The notes beneath the pieces are model-generated. The model saw only the letters and a list, made by a program, of their open reading frames with translations, did not search any database and was not told the origin of the DNA. The position numbers and the translations under genes were made by a program. A stretch of DNA of 64,000 nucleotides from Diphasiastrum complanatum (taxonomy: Eukaryota > Streptophyta > Lycopodiopsida > Lycopodiales > Lycopodiaceae): the NCBI GenBank assembly GCA_029204225.1, contig CM055101.1:57968920-58032919 (forward strand). The letters are read 5' to 3'. The stretch's first letter is position 1; each line of letters opens with the position of its first letter. Below, piece after piece: positions 33,801 to 46,132 of the stretch.

Positions 33801-34851
33801 TTGCAGTGTATATTGATTTCTTGACTCCATCATAAGGTGAAATAGAAGAGAAAGAGTCCTTGGAGCTACACATATGTGAAGAGGCTCCACTATCAATATA
33901 CCATAGGCCGTCCTTCTTGAAAGGAGTAGATGAGAAACTAGAGACCATAAGAGATCCCTCTCCATCACTTGCAATAGTGTCTTCCTTCTCATTGGTAATA
34001 TTGGCTTGCTTGAGTTGATTCTTCTTTTTGAAGCAATTGGTGGCATAATGACCTTTATTGCCACAATAAAAGCACTTGATCTTCTTCTTCTTGAGCTTGG
34101 ATGATGAAGCATTAGAGGAATCATCTTCCTCCTCATCTTTGTCTTTGGATTTGACTTTGTCCTTGCTTGAGGATTGTTGATGTTGGTTCTTGCTCCTCCC
34201 TTTGTGCTTATCCTTGGCAAAGAGAGCTTTGCCATCATTATGAGTGAGAGAAAGCTTGTCCATCCTCAAGAGCTTGTACTCTTGTCTTGATTCTTCTGAA
34301 ATTAGCACACTTTGGAGAGCCTCCAAACTTGGTAGCTCCTCCTTAATGGCATAGGATTGGACAAGGTTATCAAATTCACTTCTCAAGCCATTGAGAATGA
34401 CTTGAACTAGCTCATTTTGATTGATGGAATCACCAATGCAAGCAAGCTCTCTATGAATATCTTTTACTCTCAAAACATAACTAGATGCACTCTCATCACT
34501 CTTTTGGCTACTTTGAGAGATTTGATTCCTAAGAGTGAGAAGCCTAGAGGTATTCTTAGCCTCATAGATAGTCTTGAGACAATCCCAAGCTTCTCTGGCT
34601 GTTGTACAAGTACCTATCTCCCTCAATATCTCATTAGAGACATTCATCTTAATGTAGTGGAGAGCCATCCTAGCTCTCTTTTTGTATTTTTGAACCTCTT
34701 GAAGAACTTGTGGTTCTTCTTCAAGGCCAAGAACTATGTCCATCACGTCTTGAAGGATCAAGATGGACTCCATCCTCATTTTCCAAATTGAATAATTTGA
34801 AGTGGTCAATCTTTCACTTGGTTCCAACAAGGATGAACCCATTGAAGACAT
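30864..34851 (-). pseudogene. Copia A gag-pol, nearly intact
   Basis: A Ty1/Copia polyprotein. Start taken at 34851 (MSSMGSS...), which aligns with the Gag start of the element at 13041; an upstream ATG at 34905 is in frame. Order: Gag core (SNYSIWKMRMESI, ACIGDSI), zinc knuckle CFYCGNKGHYATNC, protease DSGASSHMC, integrase with HRRLGH...C..C, HSDVHF, FIDDYTRF, SDGGGEY and SQNGVAERKN, then RT with KARLCAKGFAQ, DVSNAFLNG-like NVSNAFLNG and YVDDI, and RNase H with SDFASDKMDRKS, SSCEAEYKA, ARSKHIEVAHHF. Two lesions are visible against sister copy B: one extra A near 32190 shifts the frame before the RT palm, and an Arg codon is TGA near 31408. Otherwise coding. Confidence 0.95.
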
Positions 34852-35607
34852 TTGAAGTGAAGAAAACTCAAATGATGAACAACAAATGTTGTTACACACT
34901 TTCAATAGGATCCAATAATTGAGTACTATCTCCTCCTATGAAAGATCTTGCAACAATTTGTGAATTGATTCTCACTAGCTACTCAAATCTCTCTAAAACA
35001 AGATCTATTTCACATCAAATGATGGAGTATAGGCAAAGTTAGGATCTAACACTCTTAGCACATGTGAAATACACTAAGAAACCAAATTTGACTCAAATAC
35101 AATGATATTGCATGAAACAAAATGGCTAAGATCTCAAAACAATGCCTATATCACATATAGATGAGATTGGCAAGCATACAACTGTGATTTTGGATCAACC
35201 AAGCAATCTCTTGACCAAACCAAATGTGTCCACCCAGGTCTAGGTGACCTACCTAACCCTCTTCAAAAGCTTATAACTTCTGATTGGCTCAACCAAATGG
35301 AATGAAACTGATTGCAACAGAAACTAGACAAAAATAGCTTTAAAACAAGCTATCAAGCAAGATAAATGGATCAAACATGAGAGAGAACTTCCAAACTGAA
35401 ATTGGATGTTCCTCACACGTGTCTGAGCACCCGATTCCATACAGTACCAGGTCAGACCCAATCAATGTCCTTTTGATTTCTTTTGATCCAAGATTGAACA
35501 AGATAGCTAGGAAAATGGGCCTTGATAACTTCTAGCTCAAGATTGATGAAAATTTTTCACTTAGATGGATCAAAATACATGGTAACCTTAGGTAGGCTCT
35601 GATACCA
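34852..35607 (-). other. Leader and PBS of Copia A
   Basis: About 740 bp of non-coding leader between gag and the PBS. The PBS on the minus strand is TGGTATCAGAGCC at 35595-35607, directly beside the LTR. Confidence 0.88.
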
Positions 35608-36169
35608 TGTTGAATTTCACACGTGTGGACTGTCCACTACATGTACTTGTGATCTCCTAAGGTGTGTAGATGCACCAAGATCAAGACTAGATTGAGATTC
35701 AAGATCAATCTTGAATCCTATGGCAAAAACACACTACTACATGATTCAATCACTTCCAACTCTCACTCACACGTGTGGGAAGTATTCAAAAAATAATCTA
35801 AGTAAAAACAAGCTGCTCTCCTCGGGTAGAGAGAGAAAATACATCATGAGCTCTCGGGTAGAGAGAGAAAGCTAGAAATTCAATAACTCACAAAATTCAT
35901 GAAATCACCAAATCAATTAGCTTCAAAATGAGGCGTACAATGATACTAGTAGGTTCACGAGCTATCACTATGCTTAACTATGATTGGACCATATTTTGTC
36001 ACCTCTTGATCCTATTGGATCATTGATCCATGCACCTCTTAATTCTATTGGACTATATTCAAGTACACCTCAATTTCCTATTGGACCTCACAAGGTTCCA
36101 CCTCTAAATCCTATTGGACCTCTTGGAATTCATCAAACAAAAACTTTACACTTGTCTACACTCTAATTG
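35608..36169 (-). repeat. 5' LTR of Copia A, truncated
   Basis: Plus strand starts TGTTGAATTTCACACGTGTGG and follows the family LTR to CTCTAATT at 36169, where it switches to the RT of Copia F. About 176 bp of the LTR's 5' end are missing. The loss of opposite ends of the two LTRs is odd for a single simple insertion. Confidence 0.9.
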
Positions 36170-36170
36170 T

Positions 36171-38660
36171 CTACACCTCTGAATCTTGCCTTGGAATGTA
36201 AAGATTAGGATCAGCATCACTCTTTACCATTCGCCTTCGCTTAAAGTGGTCATCAATGCAAGAGTACCATGCTGGTGCTTGCTTCAATCCATAAATAGCT
36301 TTGTTGAGCTTACAAACAAGGTGCTTTCTCCCCGGTTCAATAAACCCTTGAGGTTGTACTAAGTACACCTCTTCATCCAGCACTCCATTAAGAAAAGCAG
36401 ATTTAACATCCATTTGCTGGATCTTCCAACCATACAATGCATAAATAGCAATGACAGAACATATAGTTACCATTTTAGCTACGAGTGCAAAGGTTTCCTC
36501 AAAATCAATACCTTCCTGCTGCTCAAATCCTCTCGCAACCAACCGTGCTTTGTATTTGTTGAGTTTCCCATCAGCTCCATATTTGATCTTGTATATCCAT
36601 TTGCAAGTGATAGGCATCTTACCATCAGGTAGCTCAACCAAGTTCCAAGTTCTATTTTTTTATATAGCTTCCATTTCTGTTTCCATAGCTTCATGTCACT
36701 CCTCGTGCACCTTTGCTTTATCAAAAGTTTTTGGTTCTTGAGCCTTGAGCACAAAACCAATTAGGGCTAGATTCATCTCCAATCTTGCAGGAGGTTTTTG
36801 ATTTCTACTTGATCTTCTAAGCTCTCCTGCTCACTAGATTCGAGAGTATCTCCCTTATTTGCATCATTTGTGACTGATAAGTACCATTTAGGTACTCTCT
36901 TGGAATTTCAACATTAGGCTTGCCTTTGTTCAATGGATTTTCTATATCAAAATCCCCCTCTTCTTGACCTATACTTTCACTCCCTCATCAAAAGGTTCAG
37001 TGATTTCTTCAGATTGTTCACCTCGGCCCATCTCGTCAAATGTAGCATCCGTAGAAATTACAAGCTTCTGTGCATTTGTGTCATACATCATGTATGCCTT
37101 GGCCTTCTCATCATATCCAAGAAAAATACACTTGATAGCTTTTGCATCCAATTTTCTTCATTTCTCATCAGCAATATGAGCATAAGCATCACAATCAAAT
37201 ATCTCAAATGAGAAATATTAGGTTTCTTTCCAGTAACAACTTCATGAGGTGTCTTACCTTCCACAGATTTTGTAAGACACCGATTCAGGATGTGCATAGC
37301 TATGCTACAAGCTTCTTCCCAAAAGGTGCTTGGCAGACCCTTGCTTTTGAGCATCGTCCTGGCCATCTCAACAATAGATCTATTCTTTCGTTGTACAACT
37401 CCATATTGCTGTGGTTAATAAGGTGTTGTAGTCTACCTCTTGATCCCTTGATCTTTGCAAAAATCAATAAAGTATGTCAAAAAATACTCACCACCTCCAT
37501 CAGATCTCAAAGTTTTGATGCAACATCTTGTTTGCTTTTCAACTAATGCCTTGAATTTCCTAAACTTAGCAAAAGCATCTGATTTCTTGCTTATGAAATA
37601 AATCCAAATGCATATGCTATAATCATCAATGAAGGTGATAAAGTAATAGTAGCCACTAAGAGGTCTAGTCTGCATAGGTCCACATAGATCACTGTGGACA
37701 AGATCTAGAATGCCACTGGCTCTCCTTGCTCCACTTTTGGAGAAACTCTCTCTCTCTGTTGTTTTCCCAAAATGCAACCTTCACAAATTTTTTCTTCAAA
37801 AGAAATATCAGACAATCCTATAACTAGATTACCTCTTTTGAGAATCTGTAAACTTTGAGCACTTATATGACCGAATCATTGATGCCAAAGATCACTTTGA
37901 CTATCAGCCGTGCTTACCATAGCTTGAGAAATAGATCTCGCATTCAATTTGTAGAGTCGATTTCCGTTGACTCTAGCTCATGTAGCAATCACTTTGTAGT
38001 AATTCTTGATGTCTTTGACTAGACATTTGTCACTGTCAAACTCAACCTTGAGTTGTTGATCAGCCATCTTCCCAACAGATACTAGATTGCTAGCTAAGCC
38101 AGGTACATATTGCACATTGCTTATCCGCTTTATCTTTACACTGGCTAACTTCACTGATACCACTCCAATTCCTTCAATAGATAGCAATTTGCCATTGGCT
38201 TGTCCAACTTCATCACCATTGTCAGTTTCCTTGAGTTCTAAAAACCACTCTTTCCTTGAAGTCATGTGCTTTGATGCACCGCTGTCAATGTACCAGGTAT
38301 CCTTGGCTTCATCACTTGTCATTAATGCTGTAATGAACAAGTTTGAACTCTTACATGTATCATCTTCATATTGATCATCATCATATTGATGTTGATCAAC
38401 ATGATTGTCTTCATAATAATCATCATCAAATTGATGTTGATCAACATAATTGTCCGCTTGCCATTTGCCTTTCTTTGTTCTATCTCCTTCTGTTTCTTAA
38501 AGCATTCACGCTCCCAATGGCCAGGTTTGTTGTAATACCTACAATTTCCAGGTTTATTTTGCTTGGAATATTCGCGTCCTTGACCTCGGCCTTGATTCCA
38601 ATTGTCTCGATTTGGGCCATCATTGGATTGTTCTTGAACTCCTTTTTGTAACCAGAGATT
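36171..38660 (-). pseudogene. Copia F gag-pol fragment (zinc knuckle to RT), decayed
   Basis: Reading on the minus strand: a decayed zinc knuckle (CRYYNKPGHWEREC, second Cys changed to Tyr); an acidic linker with two 16-residue repeats; protease YIDSGASKHM near 38290; integrase [23 protein letters not shown], then after a break FWEEACSIAMHILNRC; and RT N-terminus ITCKWIYKIKYGADGKLN, KARLVARGFEQ, MDVKSAFLNG, IYGLKQAP, ending near 36171. The YVDD palm and RNase H are absent. Multiple stops and frameshifts separate the frames. It belongs to a Copia lineage different from Copia A. Confidence 0.9.
38350..38450 (-). repeat. 48-bp tandem repeat in Copia F linker
   Basis: Two copies of TCATCATCA.ATTGATGTTGATCAACAT. 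In the pol frame each encodes a 16-residue unit of the form N-x-V-D-Q-H-Q-x-D-D-D-x-Y-E-D, just upstream of the protease. Confidence 0.85.
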
Positions 38661-38664
38661 AAGG

Positions 38665-39055
38665 ACATGTGAGGATGGAGTCCTTATTGGAGATGAATGA
38701 GTTGATGGAGATTGTTTCAGGTGTGGAGGAGAGGCCTCAAGCACCTCAAGATCAAGTGAGGTATGACAAGGGAGCAAAGAAAGCTCTATACATGATTAAG
38801 TTGAATGTTACCAATGAGCTTCGCAAGGAGATTGGTAAGTGCACATCATCTTTGGAGGCTTGGGAAGCTTTGAACAACTTTATGAATCCAAGTCTACATC
38901 AAGAGTGCTTGCTCTTAGGAGGCAAATCTTTCAAAGTTTGCAAAAGAAAGAAGAGAGTACTCATGCTTTTGTTTTGAGGGTTAAAGCATTCAATGATGAG
39001 TTAGCATGTATTGATGAGAGCATTAAGGAGGTAGAACTTGTTCAAGTTATACTTA
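38665..39055 (+). pseudogene. Copia gag fragment related to the Gag-only element
   Basis: Encodes RMESLLEMNELMEIVSGVEE, KKALYMIKLNVTNELRKEIG, then after a frameshift near 38870 LYESKSTSRVLALRRQI and DELACIDESI. It is clearly closer to the Gag of the young element at 13701-16793 than to the Gag of Copia A. It begins abruptly beside the oppositely oriented Copia F and ends abruptly at 39055. This is a scrap of another member of that family. Confidence 0.88.
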
Positions 39056-40290
39056 CAGTGGAATGCAATCTGGATCTTAGGGAATCAGATCACTTTTAAT
39101 AGGCCGATAGTGTGATTTTAGGCCTCCTACGATGGTTTTTTATTGATAACATTTTGATCCTTGTTTCGATTGGCCAAAAATTTTCACAATAGCTGGATCT
39201 GGTGTAGATCTAACTACTGATCTGATCTAATAAGATTACTCGTGCGAGGGCTCGTTGTGAGAAGGTTTTTTTACTGATTTTTAGTCAAAAAACTTGATTT
39301 TTTAAAAATTACTAGGAAATAACTCTCGTAGGATTTACAAGAGCTATATTTGGTATGGATCTAGCTCTAAAAATCTCTACGAAGGTTAACTCTCACAAGA
39401 AGTAAAAATTTCACTGTCTGCGAGGGTCCAAAAACACTTTTTTGAACTGATCTTCACCAATAATTTGTCCTAACTCTCACAGACTTCATCACTGATGTAA
39501 AGGGTCTGTGAGAGTTACTTCTGCGAGGATTTGATGGATCTTCTAATTTTAGTGATTTTGAGGCACTCACATCCAATTTTCTGCTCATTGTAAACAAACT
39601 AACTCTCATAGACTCTTCTGTGTCCTTGTCTCACTGAGATGGAACTCCAGAATTCTCTGCGAGGGTCCTTGGCCACTGGAACTAAAAATTTGACTGTCTG
39701 CGAGGGTTCTGATGGATTTTCGATCTTTTTCTCACTCAAAACTTTTGCATTGGCACTGATATTGAGAACTAACTCTCGCAAGCTTATTTGTGCCTTGGTC
39801 TCAATGAGATGGAACTTCAGCGGGCTCTGCGAGAGTTCTTATAAAGATTTGTTTTTTATTTTTGGTTTTTTACAAAGGTTTTTTAAAATTTTTTATGGTT
39901 TTTCTTTGATTTGTCAAGATCTGCTTGGAACTAACTCTTGCAGGCTTCTATGCAGGTCTGGGACAGTACCCTGGAGCTGCTGCCAGTCATGTGAGAATTG
40001 GTTTTCATTGGTTTGGGAGAAAACAGAATTTGTTGAGAGTTTTCCCTCTTTTCTCTCCAAAATACAGATTTGAGTGTTTTTTGGGATTTTCAAGGTTTCT
40101 GGCTAGATGTCAAGCCCTTAGAGGCTTTTCAGGGCCTCCTCTACCCTCTCACACCTCCTTTGCTGGCTGTGAATAGTCCAAGCATACAAAAATACAAAAT
40201 ACAAGCTAACTCTACCCAAAATCCACCTAAAAACACTCCAAAAAAGCAAAAACAACTAAAAACACCACTAAACTAGTTAGTGAAAACCTA
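39056..40290 (-). repeat. Gypsy-type leader with degenerate ~130-170 bp repeats
   Basis: The phrase CTAACTCTC(G/A)CA recurs at about 39472, 39601, 39771 and 39933. The 39601 and 39771 units align well (CTCA.TGAGATGGAACT.CAG). GCGAGGGT motifs also recur. On the minus strand the last part is T-rich and follows a PBS-like site at 40308, as in the leader of a Tat/Athila-type element. No coding domain is convincing. Confidence 0.65.
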
Positions 40291-40308
40291 TCCCCAACGA
40301 CGGGACCA
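40291..40308 (-). other. PBS-like sequence
   Basis: The minus strand reads TGGTCCCGTCGTTGGGGA, which resembles the Tat/Athila-type PBS TGGCGCCGTTGCCGGGGA, with several mismatches. The T-rich leader on its minus-strand 3' side supports the reading. Confidence 0.45.
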
Positions 40309-40486
40309 CTGTAGGGATGTAGATTTGGTCAGTGAGTAGCCCTTCTGCCTGTCAAAGAAGGTTAGAACACTTGGATAGGATCCTAACCTAGCTTAGACAC
40401 TATTTTTAGTTGATCTCTACTTTTTTCCCTGACTCTACTCACCTTTAACACTACCCCCATGAACTCTACTCCACTAAGAGAATAAG

Positions 40487-41329
<843 letters not shown>

Positions 41330-42693
41330 TGAGCGGTTGGGTGCTATGGTGCTCGTGAGCATCCTATCGTGATTCATAACTGACGTGTCAAGCAAGTAGA
41401 ATCTTGTTGGGTTGTTTTGGACAGACTTTGAAACTGTGTTTATGACACAGTCGGGACACTCGGCGTGGTACTTGGTCTTCACTGGACAATCAGCCATGAC
41501 TCTGGCCGGTTTCACCATAGATGAAACATCTATTGTCCAATGGCCCTTGTATAACGGCATAGCCATCTTGTATGACTAATGGTTTTGGACTTTTTGGTGA
41601 GTATTCATGATAAGGCGAGGAATGTCCATATTGTCACGGTTGTTCTTCATATCGTTGGATGACATGTGCTTGATAGGCTGATATGAAGGACAAGCATTAG
41701 CAGGATGTGGAGCCCGACAATGTGGGCACCATATTCTATAAGGTACCTATGCAGAGTTTGGCTGACCAAACATACTACTTTGGATAGACTTCAGGGTAGT
41801 TTGAAACTCATTGGTGAGTATTTCCATTTGTAGTTGATGTTGCTTATTAAGCAACTCCAAATGTGATTTCCAAAGCTGATCTCGGGTGTCCTCGATCGGC
41901 TTCAACTCATGGATAGGAGCACGTGGTGCTCTCCTTTCTCTGGATTCATCAACCATATGATCCTTCATCTTCCGCCTTGATGGCATCAGACATAGCTAAC
42001 TTTAGGCTCGTATATTCATCATTGGATTTAAGCTCGCGTCTGATCCATCTTGGAAGGCCGCCTAAAAACCAGATGATGAGCATCTGTTCGGAGGGATGTT
42101 CTTGTACTTGACTAAGCGTTTGAAACGCTCGATATAGTCTTGTACACGTTCATCTTTTGCCATCTTGATGTTACTCAATTTGACAAAAAGGCTCTCTATC
42201 AAGCGAAAGAGTTTAAAATGCTTGATAAATGACTCTTTCAAAAGTGACCAGTCCATCTTATCTTCACGATCGAGGTTAAAAAACTAGTCATGTGCTTTAG
42301 CGATCGTGGCCATGGAAAACAGTTGGACCATAGCGTCGAGAGACGTTTCACCGTAAACATCACATGCATTCTCAAAGATTTGCAAGAATCTTTGAGGGTC
42401 CGAACTACCCTCAAACTTTGGTAGATCTAACTTGGATGTTCTTTTCTCATGATGAGCACCGTGGGTAGGAAAAATGCCATTAAGGTGGGTTCTGGCCTGT
42501 GAGGATTCAGTATCATAAAAATGGGCTCGTGCTTGTGAAGACTTGGCTCTTGTTCTGTGAATGGGTTTGTGGATGGCTCGTGGAGTTGGGACCGCATTCG
42601 GTAGAACCTATGACGTCTGATTTGTTCAGTTGTAGGGGATCTCATTTCGTATGGATAATCTGTTGAGATATCTGGATTAGTAGGGTGGTTCAT
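41330..42693 (-). pseudogene. Gypsy gag pseudogene
   Basis: The minus strand from the ATG at 42693 gives a Pro/His-rich N-terminus; a shifted frame from about 42450 gives KLDLPKFEGSSDPQRFLQIF and then MDWSLLKESFIKHFKLF and DERVQDYIERFKRLVKYKNI (42256-42062), a typical retrotransposon Gag (PF03732-like) capsid. A coiled-coil-like segment (41986-41750) and a compact CPHCRAPHPANAC knuckle-like motif near 41725 follow. At least two stops and a frameshift break it. Homology fades near 41330 before a clear protease. It differs from the three-knuckle Gypsy family elsewhere in the window. Confidence 0.8.
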
Positions 42694-42699
42694 TGGTTA

Positions 42700-43003
42700 C
42701 AATTGTGTCTTTTTGGTGTTGGGTACGAGTTTCTAGTGTTTTTAGATAATTATTTTTTTGGTGTTTTTGGATTTTTGTAGGGTTTTCTGGACTTTTGAGG
42801 GGGTTTTGGTGTTTGTTGGATTTTGTGGAGTTTTTTGGATTTTTAAGGGTTTTTTTACTTGAACAATATGCAAAAAAATCTCGAAAAGGCACGAAAATAT
42901 TTCGAAAATGCTCAAAAAAAGACGTGAAAAATCTCGAAAAGACACAAAAAAATTCCCGAAAAAATCTAGAAAAATCTCGAAAACTAATCGTAAAATCTAG
43001 CAA
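42700..43003. other. Homopolymer-rich non-coding tract
   Basis: T-rich then A-rich on the plus strand, with AAATCTCGAAAA-type words recurring at 42880-42990. It resembles an untranslated Gypsy leader for the minus-strand gag, but lacks a clear PBS. Confidence 0.4.
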
Positions 43004-43303
43004 AAAAAGCTGAGGTGGAAAACCTCAAGAAATATGAAGCAGATCTCCAAGGGTATATCACAGCCCTATCCAAGCCTACCACAAATGCTCAGACCAAGGT
43101 CCAGGAGATCCAACAATAGCTCACGCAACGCCTCACTCCGCTCCAAGCACAAATCACGATGCTGAAAACAGAAAATATATGCCTCGGAGTAGAGATGACG
43201 ACATTACAAGCAGAGAAGACGACATGGCTGGCACAACCTGCACCTACCAATAGACCCCTCAGCCAAGCCGGGGTGGATCTACTAAGGAAGCAAGTGCAGT
43301 TAG
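43004..43303 (+). pseudogene. Coiled-coil coding fragment of unknown origin
   Basis: A plus-strand frame of 100 codons with one TAG encodes a charged helical peptide: EVENLKKYEADLQGYITAL, QRLTPLQAQITMLKTEN, then AQPAPTNRPLSQAGVDLLRK. The heptad-like spacing suggests a coiled coil. It runs straight into the 5'-truncated Copia B at 43303. Not recognised; possibly from a Gypsy Gag. Confidence 0.5.
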
Positions 43304-46114
43304 CCAATTGCTTGATAATGGCCTTGATGTAAAATTCAATGTTGATACTTGCACTATCAAGAAGAATGATGAGATACTTGCATTAGGATCTAGATTTGGT
43401 GGCATCTATAAACTAGATCCAAATGAGTATGTGAATGCTTGTAATGTTGCTCTTGTGAACAAGCTCTCTATGGAGGAATTATGGCATAGGAGGTTGGGAC
43501 ATCCCAACTTCAAATCCATGCTCTCTATGATCAAAGAAGCCAAAGCTATTGGCTTGCCAAAGTCAATCTCCAAGAAGATCAAGCCTTGTGAGGCTTGTGC
43601 TATTGCTAAATCTCACAAAAAGCCATTTACAAGATCTTCTATCAAAAGCAAGCATCATTTGGAGTTAATCCACTCGGATGTGCATTTCTCATCAACTACA
43701 AGCAAGGAAGGAGCCACTTGTTTTGTTACTTTCATTGATGATTACACAAGATTCACTTGGATATATCTTCTTGCTTCTAAATCTATGGTGTTTGATCATT
43801 TCCTTATTTTCAAAGCTTATGTAGAGAAGCAATTCTCATTCAAGATTTAAGCTCTTAGAAGTGATGGAGGTGGTGAATATATCTCCAATAAATTTCAAGA
43901 TTTTTGTGAGCTTGAAGGCATTAAAAGAGACTTCTCTTGTGCCTACTCTCCATCTCAAAATGGAGTGGCCGAGAGAAAGAATAGATCTCTATGTGAATGT
44001 GCAAAATCTATGAGAATTGAGGCATCTTTGCCCAAAGATTTTTGGGGAGAAGCCATTAATTGTGCAAATTATCCTTGCAATAGGCTCCCACATATAGCTC
44101 TTGGAGGAAAGTCACCATATGAAATTTTATTTTTGAAGAAGCCTAAGGTTGATCACCTTAGAGTTTTTGGATGCTTATGCTTTATCCATATTCCCTTGGA
44201 AACAAGGAAGAAGGAAGATCCTAGTGCATGTAAAGGGATCATGGTTGGATACTCATCCACCAAGAAGGCCTATAGAGTCTTTATACTCTCTACTTCTCAA
44301 GTTATTGAAAGTAGAGATGTTGTCTTTCATGAAGATCAACACTCATCTTTTGAAGAGGCCGGGATCAAGAATTCTATGGATGCATCATCAATTATTGATT
44401 TTGAAGACAATCATGATGTGATGGGGTCGAGATTTGAAGAAGACTCTCCTCGGATTTTTCATCAAGAAGATCCATGAGAGACAGATCCGAGCCTAAGAGG
44501 CTCTCATATGTTGACAAAGGCAAACAAGAGGATCTTGATTCCACTAATTATGTTTTTCATGTCTCTCATGAAGAGCCAAATAATGTACAAGAGGCACTCA
44601 ATACCAAGGAGAGGTATGATGCCATGAAGCAAGAGTATGATGCATTGATCACCAACAATACTTGGGAGCTTGTGGATCCTACATCCAACAAGCATGTGAT
44701 TGGTTGCAAGTGGTTATTTCAGATCAAGTTCAATCATGATGGCACCATCAACAAGCATAAAGCAAGATTATGTGCCAAAGGATTTGCTCAGATCCATGGT
44801 CTTGATTATGAGGAGACCTTTGCACCCCTTGCAAAGATGGTGACAATAAGAATTCTTATTTCTCTTGCTTGTTTTTTCAAGTGGAAGGTGTTCCAATTAG
44901 ATGTATCCAATGCTTTTCTAAATGGTTGTCTTGAGGAGGAGATCTATATGGAACAACCTCAAGGATTCATCAAGGATGAGTCCAAAGTGTGCTTGCTCTT
45001 CAAAAGTCTTTATGGACTCAATCAAGCACCGAGATCATGGTATTCAAGACTTAATTCTTTTCTTATCTCACTAGGATTTACTCTTAGTGACTATGATCCT
45101 TCCATGTATCTAAAGTTTGTTGATAGCAATATTGTCATTCTTCTAATTTATGTTGATGACATTATTTTTTGTGGAAGTTGTATCAAGCTAGTTGATGAAA
45201 CCAAGCTAGCACTTGGATGTGAGTTTAAAATGCAAGATCTAGGAGAGATGCATTACATTCTAGGCCTAGAAATTGATTTTTATGAAACTCATGTCTTTAT
45301 ATGCCAATATAGATATGCTCACTCTATGTTGAAAAAATTCCATATGGAAAATTCTAAGAGCATAGATACTCCAATGGAGCAGATTGTAAAAGATACTAAT
45401 AAAGGTGATGAAAGATCCTTTGAGGACATCACACTTTTTAGGAGTCTTGTAGGCTCCTTGATTTGGCTTACCATTACTAGTCCCGATCTAAGTTTTTGTG
45501 TGCACAAATTGAGTCAATTTATGCAAGATCCTAAGATCCATCATTGGAAGATGGCCAAGAGGATTCTAAGATATGTATCTTCATCTTGTGATTATGGTCT
45601 ACTCTATAAAAGTGAAGCTCTATCCATTATTGGCTACTCAGATTCGGAGTTTGCAAGTGACAAGATGGATCGAAAGTCTATCAGTGCATACACTATCTTT
45701 CTTGGAGGCAATCTAATATCTTGGCTTTCCAAAAAGCAAGATACTATATCTCTCTCTTCATGTGAGGCCGAGTACAAAGCACTCATTACAACAACCAAAG
45801 AAGTGCTTTGGATCAAGAGGTTATTAGTGGAGCTAAAGTGCATCAAGGAGGATGATCTACCAATGATCAAGTGTGATAACATCTCGGCCCAAGCTCTTGC
45901 CAATAATCCCATATTTCATGCAAGAAGCAAGCACATAGAAGTGGCACACCACTTTGTGAGAGAAAAGCTTATTGGAGGAGAAATATATTTGGAGCATGTC
46001 AACTCGTCCTCTTGTATTGTCGATCTACTCACCAAGCCTTTGAGCAAAAGTGCTTTCATCAAGCATAGATCTTATCTTGGAGCTATATCAAGATCAATGC
46101 TCAAATCTTCATAG
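43303..46114 (+). pseudogene. Copia B pol, 5'-truncated sister of Copia A
   Basis: Begins in the protease-integrase linker (LLDNGLDVKFNVDTC) and continues through integrase (HRRLGHPN, FIDDYTRF, SDGGGEY, MAERKNRS), RT (KARLCAKGFAQIHGL, DVSNAFLNG, YVDDIIF) and RNase H (SEFASDKMDRKS, SSCEAEYKA) to the stop at 46114. Gag and the DSGA protease motif are missing. Lesions: a TAA in integrase near 43850 and a one-base loss near 44455 that breaks the frame between integrase and RT; from 44474 to 46114 the frame (546 codons) is clean. Very similar to Copia A, which it complements in showing that A's RT frameshift is a single extra base. Confidence 0.95.
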
Positions 46115-46132
46115 ATGATTTTTTAGAAGGAG

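Noticed and set aside
36414-37546. Plus-strand ORFs across Copia F
   Set aside because: Antisense shadows of the integrase and RT frames.
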